Origin: CBFHMJ01 sp965656875
Lineage (GTDB): Bacteria; Pseudomonadota; Gammaproteobacteria; Enterobacterales; Alteromonadaceae
Reading direction: 5' to 3'
Assembly (NCBI GenBank): GCA_965656875.1
Contig: CBFHMJ010000020.1
Span: 1 to 5,939, forward strand
DNA length: 5,939 bases
Made by a program: the position numbers and the translations under genes. Under the pieces are notes generated by a model, which worked only from the letters and a program-made list of their open reading frames with translations, had not been told where the DNA came from and made no database searches. Shown piece by piece: positions 1-5,232 of the stretch; position 1 is the first letter of the stretch, and the number at the start of each line of letters is the position of its first letter.

Positions 1-599
1 AGAGCCCGGCTTCAATATCCAACCAGTCCGAACAATACCACTACCAGCAGGACCTGTAACTGGTATATCAACCGTAAACCTAGATCCATACTTATCGACC
101 TTTCCGGTGACAGGGGTATTATTCATAACGCCTTTTTGAAGTTGCTTCATGAGATCCCCTGCATTTGACTGATTAAAACCCAATGCTGATTCAAAGACTT
201 TAGCTTTATTACCTCCAACAGGATGATTAGGGTTTAGTGCATATTCGGTTAGTTTACGAGGATCAATCGTAGCCTTATTTGCTCCAACTAACCTCCATGC
301 TCCATTCCCTTTGGAACACTATTTTTAACAACCCCATCAACCTTTCCACTCAACGCATCCTGGTTCTTCTGAACATTGCTGGCGGCATCATCAAGATGAT
401 GGCTCTGTTTTACCAGATCGTCCGTATGGCCGGCCAGTTTTTTACCGGCATTGCCCGGTGTCGGGTCGATAATCGATGCGGCGGCAGAAGCCACAGCAAA
501 GGCTTTCTCGTTGGTACTGGCGTTGTCATCGGCCAGTACTTTACCGGCCTCAATGGTGGAATCAACGGCGTCCCAGGCATTGTATGCAGTAAGACCGAT
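1..599 (-). pseudogene. Cassette F: Rhs linker plus frameshifted DUF6883 toxin tip (partial)
   Basis: This is an orphan Rhs toxin tip cut by the left window edge. The linker frame (about 599 down to 288) reads AYNAWDAVDSTIEAGK, then SIIDPTPGNAGKK and NQDALSGKVDGVVK, and ends at TAG 290-288 after VPKGMEHGG. The toxin continues in another frame (318 to 1) as GAWRLVGANK, DPRKLTEYALNP, GGNKAKVFESALGF, KYGSRFTVDI and VRTGWI. I recognise this pattern as the DUF6883 family, which is common at polymorphic-toxin C-termini; its activity is not established to my knowledge. Adding one base to the GGG run (plus-strand CCC at 307-309) would join the two frames as VPKGNGAWRLVG. No Rhs core precedes the linker: similarity to the other copies stops near 599. 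The segment is a near-identical copy of 2904-3502 and shares its frameshift. A DUF4926 partner would be expected just off the left edge. Confidence 0.75.
1..599. repeat. Long direct repeat, copy 1 (partner 2904-3502)
   Basis: Positions 1-599 align to 2904-3502 with a constant offset of 2903 and only scattered substitutions, for example near 4, 113, 119, 472, 481, 525, 538 and 587. The repeat runs off the left edge, so its true length is unknown. Its right boundary is near 590-600, where the sequence diverges to unrelated DNA. It covers the linker and the DUF6883 tip. Confidence 0.9.
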
Positions 600-702
600 T
601 AACTTACGGGGATTCGGGCTTGAGCAAGCCGAGTTTGGGATTGGGGTATCTACACCATTGAGATCTAGGATAAAAAGCTGATTTTTACTGTGGCGTAAAT
701 AA

Positions 703-726
703 GTAGCCCCGCGAATACGGGGCTAT
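703..726 (-). terminator. Hairpin after TPR-like immunity gene
   Basis: A perfect 8-bp inverted repeat (TAGCCCCG at 704-711 and CGGGGCTA at 718-725) encloses a 6-nt loop, and a G-T pair can extend it. It begins about 11 nt past the stop codon of the 737-1366 gene. The tract following it on the minus strand (ACTTATTTA) is only moderately T-rich, so termination is likely but not textbook. Confidence 0.6.
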
Positions 727-736
727 GAAGTTATTG

Positions 737-1366
737 TTAATTTTCAGGTATCTCACATAAATTGTGAATTTTATTAAGTGAGTCTTTTACCTGAATTAAA
801 TTATATTCACTTGAACTACTTACCAACGCCTGCAATAACTCGGTTGGTTTTGCAGAAACTATATCATCAGGGTCCAGGTTAATGTATTGGTTAATAACAT
901 AATCCAGCTCTTTTTCTAATTCATCCTGATTTATCGTTTTTAGGTATATCATGCAGCTTAACTTAATTTGTAAAATCTTTACCAATCGCCAAACTGGCAC
1001 TGTACTGTTTTCAAAGTAAGAGTCGATAAAGCTATTCAACTTCAAAGACAGATTAAATTCACCAATATCGAAATAAAAATGAATCAAAAATATCTTAGAA
1101 AAGATAGAACTTTCATCTAACAAAATTGCCCGGTGAAATGAAATTTCAATTGTTCTTTTATCTTCAGCCTCCCATGCACCTAGACCATACAAACAAAGAC
1201 CAAGTTTGTGGTATAGATCTGGAACATTTGGGTTTTGAGTAATTAGCTCCTCTAGTTTCTTGCTAAATAACAATCTGGCATTTCGCTCTTCTTGCCCACT
1301 CAAATACAATATGGAGTCTTCAAATTGTTCATTTTCTTTGTTGATGTTTTTTATTTCGATACTCAT
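737..1366 (-). CDS. TPR-like protein, putative immunity protein of cassette E
   Basis: This 209-aa cytosolic protein has no signal peptide or membrane segment. Residues about 47-110 look like tetratricopeptide helices: LYHKLGLCLYGLGAWE, then SFHRAILLDES, then IFLIHFYFDIGEFNLSLKLN. The rest is helical and rich in acidic residues. No specific family is recognised. It directly follows a decayed Rhs toxin tip (1689-1403) and is followed by a hairpin terminator, which is the position an immunity gene occupies in each cassette here. The role is therefore inferred from context: binding and neutralising the toxin that once stood upstream. ATG 1366 is chosen because no ATG, GTG or TTG lies in frame within the 30 nt upstream. 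The nearest Shine-Dalgarno-like AGAGGT is about 30 nt away, so initiation looks weak. The frame is fully intact although its toxin is broken. Confidence 0.7.
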   Translation of the reverse strand: MSIEIKNINKENEQFEDSILYLSGQEERNARLLFSKKLEELITQNPNVPDLYHKLGLCLYGLGAWEAEDKRTIEISFHRAILLDESSIFSKIFLIHFYFDIGEFNLSLKLNSFIDSYFENSTVPVWRLVKILQIKLSCMIYLKTINQDELEKELDYVINQYINLDPDDIVSAKPTELLQALVSSSSEYNLIQVKDSLNKIHNLCEIPEN

Positions 1367-1402
1367 AACTACTATTTCACCACCACAAAAAAGATTACCT
1401 CT

Positions 1403-1689
1403 TTACTTATTCCTATCAGGCTTTGCTCTTTGTCTCAGTCTGGCGGCTTCTTTTTGAATAGGCTACAAATATTCAGGTAAAAAGTCCTTTTGTGCTGCTT
1501 TACAAAGCCTTACAGAGCTTTGGCTTGTGCTTGCAACCTCTTATTCTCTTGGCCAGAGTGAGCTTGCTTTGATACACCTGATGTAGCTTCTCTAGTTGAG
1601 TCACTGACAGCCTTCTTAATATCTGACGCTTTTGCTTATCCAGTATCTTTTAACGAAAGCCATTCACTATCAGCTCCCTTTGTAACATT
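1403..1689 (-). pseudogene. Cassette E: decayed Rhs toxin tip
   Basis: From 1689 the minus strand reads NVTKGADSEWLSLKDTG, then TAA (1638-1636), then a stretch containing DIKKAVSDSTREATSG and QENKRLQAQAKAL, then TAA (1512-1510). After a frame change it continues from 1501 as KAAQKDFLPEYL, TAG (1465-1463) and PIQKEAARLRQRAKPDRNK, ending at TAA 1405-1403. The broken pieces have protein-like, charged, helical composition. They start with the same N-V-T-K motif as the intact tips and end just before an immunity-like gene, so I read this as a toxin inactivated by three stops and at least one frameshift. The toxin family is not recognised. There is no Rhs core or linker, and the first codon overlaps the stop codon of the preceding gene (1690-1688). 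Confidence 0.6.
1678..1689 (-). repeat. Tip-boundary motif, copy E (AATGTTACAAAG)
   Basis: The plus strand reads CTTTGTAACATT, which encodes N-V-T-K on the minus strand at the first residues of the decayed tip E. The same 12-mer, allowing C or T at its last plus-strand base, occurs at 2641-2652 and 4367-4378, each at the start of an unrelated toxin tip. It overlaps the stop codon of the upstream immunity gene. Confidence 0.7.
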
Positions 1690-2326
1690 AAATTAAGTTT
1701 TTAATGCAAGAAACTACACCAGCTTCCAAAAAGCTTTTCTGCCCCACTGCAACTAATGATTCAGGTTTTCCATTGTCTGCTGGAAAGTACCTTAATACTG
1801 CTGTAGATTCCTGGTTGTACAAAGTGTTCGCAATTGCATCGTAGTTGTAGGGAAGAACTGATTTTCTGTCTTTGCTAAGCCAGTTATCTGTTAATCCAGT
1901 TAGTTCGTCTAGATCTATATTAGATAAGACTAACATACTGCTTAACCAGTTTAAGACCTTTGATGGGGACTCGTAACTAAAGCTGCTAAGATCAACTAAC
2001 GACACCAGCCTGGTATTGTTATCATCAACGAATACTTCAAAATTTCTACTATCAAGTTTTCTAAGCTCATTTTCACCCCATAGTGCTCCTTTTTTTGATC
2101 TGAGCCTATTGGAAGGTGCTATATCATTCCCTACAACGATTAAGTATAAATTTCCTTCCAATTGGTTTGATAATTTTTCAATTAACTTTATAGCTGTAGA
2201 CTCAGGACTAAAGTCAGCATCATATGCTGACTTTTCCCGCAGTGTCTGTAACTCAAGAGACAAAGGCTTGTCAATAATGGCGTTAAAGTAATATTGTTGT
2301 TCGACCGGAATACTAGTTATATTCAT
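1688..2326 (-). CDS. Putative immunity protein of cassette D (212 aa)
   Basis: This 212-aa protein is predicted cytosolic, with no signal peptide or membrane segment, and I do not recognise its family. It begins MNITSIPVEQQYYFN, contains a hydrophobic strand followed by a basic patch (YLIVVGND, then NRLRSKKG, residues about 61-80), and ends VVSCIKNLI. Its ATG (2326-2324) overlaps the TGA of the upstream HNH-like toxin tip as ATGA. GAGGG lies six bases upstream, so the start is well supported and translational coupling to the toxin is likely. By position it should be the cognate inhibitor of that nuclease-like tip. Its TAA stop lies inside the boundary motif of the next, decayed tip, so cassettes D and E are fused end to end. 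The frame is intact although the neighbouring toxin has no start codon of its own. Confidence 0.75.
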   Translation of the reverse strand: MNITSIPVEQQYYFNAIIDKPLSLELQTLREKSAYDADFSPESTAIKLIEKLSNQLEGNLYLIVVGNDIAPSNRLRSKKGALWGENELRKLDSRNFEVFVDDNNTRLVSLVDLSSFSYESPSKVLNWLSSMLVLSNIDLDELTGLTDNWLSKDRKSVLPYNYDAIANTLYNQESTAVLRYFPADNGKPESLVAVGQKSFLEAGVVSCIKNLI

Positions 2327-2652
2327 TTTTTACCCTCGTCATAATAATGATGTTGCTTCAGTTTTGGAGCACCGGCTTCACCTGCATTAAAGTGAGGCTT
2401 TTGATCACCTACTCCGCCTTGACCATATGAAGCCGCCTTATCTTGCCTTATATGAATCTTCTGCCCTTGAGAGTTTGTATATTCGTATAATTTGACATTT
2501 CGGTTATCCAGACCTAGTTGGTCGCCTTCACGAGTATTCGGTTTTATTGTTCGATCAGGTTGCGCGCTTTTAGGAATCCCGTTCGCTTCTTTAGCTTTTC
2601 TTAAAGCCTGCCGTAATGTATCAGACGATGTATCTACAGTCTTTGTAACATC
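2323..2652 (-). pseudogene. Cassette D: orphan toxin tip, HNH/endonuclease VII (EHHH-type)-like, no start
   Basis: A 109-codon open frame runs from the DVTK boundary motif to TGA 2325-2323, but it has no ATG, GTG or TTG and is preceded by an in-frame TAG at 2664-2662. Motifs are TLRQALRKAKEANGIPKSAQ (residues 12-31), VKLYEYTN (53-60), IHIRQDKA (66-73), GQGGVGDQKPHFNAG (77-91) and KQHHYYDEG (99-107). This layout matches Rhs tips known as HNH/endonuclease VII-fold toxins with an EHHH signature. E57, H67, H87 and H101 or H102 are candidate metal-site residues; this assignment is from memory of the family. If fused to an Rhs protein it would be a DNase. As it stands it cannot be translated unless read through or recombined in frame behind an Rhs linker. 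It overlaps its presumed immunity gene by ATGA. Confidence 0.65.
2641..2652 (-). repeat. Tip-boundary motif, copy D (GATGTTACAAAG)
   Basis: The plus strand reads CTTTGTAACATC, which encodes D-V-T-K at the first recognisable residues of the EHHH-type tip. It is 17 nt past the DUF4926 stop codon, so the motif is kept although no Rhs core or linker is present. Confidence 0.7.
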
Positions 2653-2663
2653 ACTGCATGGCT

Positions 2664-2689
2664 AAAAAATCAAAGAGCGTCAAATTGAT
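2664..2689 (-). terminator. Weak AT-rich hairpin with T6 at end of DUF4926 gene
   Basis: ATCAA (2689-2685) can pair with TTGAT (2673-2669) across an 11-nt loop, and a run of six T's follows on the minus strand (2669-2664). The stem is short, AT-rich and overlaps the end of the coding region, so this is only a possible terminator. Confidence 0.3.
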
Positions 2690-2858
2690 CTGGTTTAAGC
2701 ACTACTTCCGCAATTGTTTCACCATTATCTGCACAAAACTCTACTTCGTAAGCCAGTTCTGGGTCATCGAAAACTGTAACAATGACGCCGCGCATGCCTT
2801 TCTGTAGGTTTTCTTCTGGTAAATCAATCTTTAATTCTACGACGTCATTTATATCCAC
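2670..2858 (-). CDS. DUF4926 family protein, putative immunity protein of cassette C
   Basis: This 62-aa acidic protein matches the DUF4926 pattern: an opening D-V-V-x-L (INDVVELKIDLPEE), then GMRGVIVTVFDD, then AYEVEFCADNGETIAEVVL. The length is usual for the family, which typically forms a small SH3-like beta barrel. DUF4926 genes commonly sit next to DUF6883 toxins, and this one starts 9 nt after the DUF6883 stop (TAG 2870-2868), so it is most likely the immunity partner. The start is GTG 2858: an ATG two bases upstream is out of frame and hits TAA two codons on. GAGGTG (2868-2863) lies four bases before the GTG. The frame is intact even though the upstream toxin is frameshifted. A second copy would be expected just outside the left edge. 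Confidence 0.85.
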   Translation of the reverse strand: MDINDVVELKIDLPEENLQKGMRGVIVTVFDDPELAYEVEFCADNGETIAEVVLKPDQFDAL

Positions 2859-2862
2859 ATCA

Positions 2863-2868
2863 CACCTC
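2863..2868 (-). promoter_or_regulatory. Ribosome binding site for DUF4926 gene
   Basis: GAGGTG on the minus strand overlaps the last base of the DUF6883 stop codon and lies four bases upstream of GTG 2858. It supports the GTG start over the out-of-frame ATG at 2860 and suggests coupling of immunity translation to that of the toxin. Confidence 0.55.
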
Positions 2869-3628
2869 TATTTTACGAATAGTGTTGTCATCTCAGGAGT
2901 ATTAGATCCCGGCTTCAATATCCAACCAGTCCGAACAATACCACTACCAGCAGGACCTGTAACTGGTATATCAACCGTAAACCTAGATCCATACTTATCG
3001 ACCTTTCCGGCGACAGGAGTATTATTCATAACGCCTTTTTGAAGTTGCTTCATGAGATCCCCTGCATTTGACTGATTAAAACCCAATGCTGATTCAAAGA
3101 CTTTAGCTTTATTACCTCCAACAGGATGATTAGGGTTTAGTGCATATTCGGTTAGTTTACGAGGATCAATCGTAGCCTTATTTGCTCCAACTAACCTCCA
3201 TGCTCCATTCCCTTTGGAACACTATTTTTAACAACCCCATCAACCTTTCCACTCAACGCATCCTGGTTCTTCTGAACATTGCTGGCGGCATCATCAAGAT
3301 GATGGCTCTGTTTTACCAGATCGTCCGTATGGCCGGCCAGTTTTTTACCGGCATTGCCCGGTGTCGGGTCGATAATCGATGCAGCGGCAGAGGCCACAGC
3401 AAAGGCTTTCTCGTTGGTACTGGCGTTATCATCGGCCAGCACTTTACCGGCCTCAATGGTGGAATCAACGGCGTCCCAGGCATTGTATGCTGCAAGACCA
3501 ATGGCGACAGCATCTGCAATCCATTTGGCAATGATCACCCATTCACCGGTGGGATCGGTATAACGAAGGGGATTATTCCATACGTAGCTGTATCGGTTCC
3601 GGGATTGTGTGTTCTCGGGGTCCTGAAT
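2868..3628 (-). pseudogene. Cassette C: Rhs core fragment, linker and frameshifted DUF6883 toxin
   Basis: After an in-frame TGA at 3631-3629 the minus strand reads IQDPENTQSRNRYSYVWNN and PLRYTDPTGEW, the conserved C-terminal end of the Rhs core. Next come the hydrophobic linker VIIAKWIADAVAIGLAAYN and the conserved stretch to VDGVVKNSVPK. The frame then ends at TAG 3193-3191 (KGMEHGG-stop). The DUF6883 domain continues in another frame (open 3221-2868, 117 codons): GAWRLVGANK, DPRKLTEYALNP, GGNKAKVFESALGF, KYGSRFTVDI, VRTGWI, MTTLFVK. One extra G in the GGG run at 3212-3210 would give a continuous VPKGNGAWRLVG. There is no credible start for either part, so the toxin is probably silent. It lies directly upstream of its DUF4926 partner. 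Its core is cut much closer to the linker than in cassette B. Confidence 0.8.
2904..3502. repeat. Long direct repeat, copy 2 (partner 1-599)
   Basis: This matches positions 1-599 with offset 2903, covering the DUF6883 tip and most of the Rhs linker. From about 3237 to 3640 the same sequence also matches cassette B (offset 1146), diverging in the core fragment. Positions 3230-3338 match the linker end of cassette A at 5831-5939 (offset 2601). Confidence 0.9.
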
Positions 3629-3813
3629 TCATGGGGCAGGTGAGATAAACCGACTGGTTCTGGTGTCCTAAAGTCGACCGTTCACATAGATAGAATGTGG
3701 ATAGAAAAGTACTATTTGTCATGAAGACGGTAGTTTGTGTATGTTTTTTGGCGATTAAACAATATCGTTTACTACCGTTTTTATTCCCTCTTCCCGCTAA
3801 TATGTGATGAGCC
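3629..3813. other. Spacer between cassettes B and C, no convincing gene
   Basis: This lies between the cassette B terminator and the first Rhs-like codons of cassette C. Minus-strand frames carry many stops, and the longest open stretch is an 80-codon frame that runs into the Rhs fragment out of frame. The last bases before 3629 (CTGCCCCATGAATTCAG on the minus strand) still weakly match the ADPFIQ coding region of cassette B, so the core homology fades out here rather than ending sharply. Confidence 0.5.
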
Positions 3814-3840
3814 AAGAAAAAGCCCCATTTAGGGTCTTAA
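3814..3840 (-). terminator. Rho-independent-type terminator of cassette B
   Basis: Immediately after the stop codon of the 72-aa gene the minus strand reads AAGACCC, loop TAAAT, then GGGGCTT and further T's. AAG pairs with CTT and CCC with GGG around a single A/G mismatch, and the 3' arm runs into a T5 tract (3821-3817). Position and form fit an intrinsic terminator closing the toxin-immunity unit. Confidence 0.65.
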
Positions 3841-3841
3841 A

Positions 3842-4060
3842 TCAATCTTCTTCAATTTCTTCCTGAATATCTTCAGGAAGCCAATCCCATACGGTTTTGT
3901 AATACAGTTCTTTTATTTCTGGATATTTTTTCTCCGCGAACTGCGATACATACTCCATATCTTGATATTTCATTGGCTGATGAAATAAGCCATTTATGTC
4001 CTCTAACAAAGAAAATACACGACGAATTTCATCAACTTTTACTTCAACTTTTCTAGTCAT
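3842..4060 (-). CDS. Putative immunity protein of cassette B (72 aa)
   Basis: This 72-aa protein is acidic, especially at its C-terminus (LPEDIQEEIEED), and has aromatic patches (YQDMEYVSQFAEKKYPE, then ELYYKTVWDWLPED). It is predicted cytosolic and the family is not recognised. ATG 4060 follows the upstream toxin's TGA by three bases, and the Shine-Dalgarno AGGTGA (4069-4064) includes that stop codon, so translation is probably coupled. An intrinsic terminator follows its stop. Small size, acidity and position directly behind an ADP-ribosyltransferase-like tip make it the expected cognate inhibitor, but that role is inferred from context alone. Confidence 0.75.
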   Translation of the reverse strand: MTRKVEVKVDEIRRVFSLLEDINGLFHQPMKYQDMEYVSQFAEKKYPEIKELYYKTVWDWLPEDIQEEIEED

Positions 4061-4063
4061 AAT

Positions 4064-4975
4064 TCACCTATTTTTCTTAAACTTCGCGTTTCTGTTAGTC
4101 AGGTCGACGTCACCTTTAAATACTCGCTCTGTCGCACCTGTCGTAGGATTCTTTATTACTTGAAATTCATTGGACTTCGCATCAAACTCGACATAGTTGT
4201 TTCCACGACCGCGACCAATTCCAAGTTTTTCTTCTACATCTCTAGGACTACCAGGCTTTCCTTTTGCTTTTTCAGTAAATACACTGTTTTGATCGCTTGC
4301 TTTTATCGTATTAGAGTCTTTAATGCCGTTAATCCCTTTACTATTCGTAAAGTGTCTCACTCGTTCCTTTGTAACATTTTCTCCATCAACCCTTCCACTC
4401 AACGCATCCTGGTTCTTCTGAACATTGCTGGCGGCATCATCAAGATGATGGCTATGTTTTACCAGATCGTCCGTATGGCCGGCCAATTTTTTACCGGCAT
4501 TGCCCGGTGTCGGGTCGATAATCGATGCAGCGGCAGAGGCCACAGCAAAGGCTTTCTCGTTGGTACTGGCGTTGTCATCGGCCAGCACTTTACCGGCCTC
4601 AATGGTGGAATCAACGGCGTCCCACGCATTGTATGCTGCAAGACCAATGGCGACAGCATCTGCAATCCATTTGGCAATGATCACCCATTCACCGATGGGA
4701 TCGGTATAACGAAGGGGATTATTCCACACGTAGCTGTAGCGGTTGTATGACTGGCTGTTCTTCGGTGCCTGAATAAATGGGTCGGCCTGAAGGAAATGGC
4801 CCAGCTGGCTGTCGTAGATACGCCCGTTCATGTGGATGATATCGGAGTGGTCCACCATTTCATGGCCGGTGAAGCCCTGATCCGTGATGGCAAGCAGGTT
4901 GGTCAGGGCCGTGAAGGCGCTGGCGGTAGAGCCATACTCGGCAACCCGGCGATTGCCAAAGGCACCAAAGCTCAT
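4064..4975 (-). CDS. Cassette B: Rhs C-terminal fragment with HYD1-type ADP-ribosyltransferase-like toxin
   Basis: This 303-codon frame is the most complete tip in the window. Residues about 1-97 are the end of the Rhs core: FTGHEMVDHSDIIHMNGRIYD, LQADPFIQAP, NRYSYVWNN, PLRYTDPIGEW. Residues 98-198 are the pre-toxin linker, with a hydrophobic helix (VIIAKWIADAVAIGLAAYN) and NQDALSGRVDG. The boundary motif ENVTK (199-203) opens the toxin. The toxin reads RVRHFTNSKGINGIKDSNTI, NNYVEFDA and VFKGDVDL. H208, Y261 and D289 fit the H-Y-D signature of Tox-ART-HYD1, a family predicted to ADP-ribosylate targets in competitor cells. ATG 4975 is the first usable in-frame ATG but sits inside the Rhs core without a good ribosome site. 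Core homology continues upstream to a TAG at 5056-5054. It is therefore probably an orphan or silent module rather than a functional gene start. Confidence 0.75.
   Translation of the reverse strand: MSFGAFGNRRVAEYGSTASAFTALTNLLAITDQGFTGHEMVDHSDIIHMNGRIYDSQLGHFLQADPFIQAPKNSQSYNRYSYVWNNPLRYTDPIGEWVIIAKWIADAVAIGLAAYNAWDAVDSTIEAGKVLADDNASTNEKAFAVASAAASIIDPTPGNAGKKLAGHTDDLVKHSHHLDDAASNVQKNQDALSGRVDGENVTKERVRHFTNSKGINGIKDSNTIKASDQNSVFTEKAKGKPGSPRDVEEKLGIGRGRGNNYVEFDAKSNEFQVIKNPTTGATERVFKGDVDLTNRNAKFKKNR
4367..4378 (-). repeat. Tip-boundary motif, copy B (AATGTTACAAAG)
   Basis: The plus strand reads CTTTGTAACATT, which encodes N-V-T-K at the join between the shared linker (VDG) and the HYD1-like toxin. 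The 12 bases are identical to the copy at 1678-1689. Confidence 0.7.
4383..4786. repeat. Rhs core-end/linker repeat, cassette B copy
   Basis: This matches cassette C (3237-3640, offset 1146) nearly identically through the linker and with increasing divergence in the Rhs core end. It is clearly GC-richer than the toxin and immunity DNA on either side. It contains the pre-toxin linker shared by cassettes A, B, C and F. Confidence 0.85.
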
Positions 4976-5089
4976 GGACTCGGTGATGGTGCCACCACTG
5001 TCGGTGATAACCTCGGTGAAGTCTAGATGGTCCTTGTACAGGTAGCTGGTCTGCTAGTCGATGACGGTAATGCTGTAAATTTTATACAG
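4976..5089 (-). pseudogene. Rhs core remnant upstream of cassette B
   Basis: In the same frame as the 303-codon tip, the minus strand reads LYKIYSITVID, TAG (5056-5054), then QTSYLYKDHLDFTEVITDSG and GTITES, running into MSFGAFGNRR. YLYKDHL followed by VITD is the conserved Rhs core signature, usually KDHLGSTDVIT; here GSTD has become DFTE. The in-frame TAG and a TGA at 5092-5090 show the core is truncated and broken here. Homology seems to end near 5089. Confidence 0.7.
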
Positions 5090-5232
5090 TCAAACCAAGC
5101 AAGTTTAAACTCTTTCCAATTTTGCTCTTAAACCAGATCGATTTATCTACTTATTTGTGCTGATAGAGAATAACCAGAATTCATCGTAGCAGAAGATAGT
5201 ATTGAATTAGTTTGTTCTGTGACATCATTGTC
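5090..5232 (-). pseudogene. Remnant A': possible decayed tip start
   Basis: Directly after the stop of the 5233-5508 gene, the same frame continues DNDVTEQTNSILSSATMNSG and YSLSAQISR before a stop, then short pieces including EQNWKEFKLAWFDCIK. The D-V-T-E opening (GATGTCACAGAA, 5226-5215) resembles the boundary motif of the other tips, so this may be what is left of a further toxin module. It is short, has several stops and matches no family I recognise. Otherwise the stretch is AT-rich and featureless. Confidence 0.35.

Noticed and set aside
2782..3042. 86-codon plus-strand frame across DUF4926 and DUF6883
   Set aside because: Antisense to two recognised families, with no independent support.
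3219..3232. Programmed -1 frameshift at the A5 run before the DUF6883 tip
   Set aside because: Slipping back at the A-run would enter a frame with TAG at 3224-3222 directly downstream. The G-run deletion further on explains the data better.
3313..3531. 72-codon minus-strand frame overlapping the linker (also 4459-4677)
   Set aside because: A proline-rich shadow of the linker in another frame. The true frame is fixed by the conserved DPxGEW and linker residues.
3182..3643. 153-codon plus-strand open frame, with similar frames at 279-602 and 4160-4750
   Set aside because: Antisense to the GC-richer Rhs linker copies. It recurs only because the linker is repeated, and it crosses unrelated toxin DNA without any domain.
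3573..3815. 80-codon minus-strand frame in the B/C spacer
   Set aside because: It overlaps the Rhs core fragment of cassette C out of frame, has no ribosome site, and starts just past the terminator with unremarkable composition.
4796..5026. 76-codon plus-strand frame
   Set aside because: Antisense to the Rhs core motifs (IIHMNGRIYD and neighbours) of cassette B.
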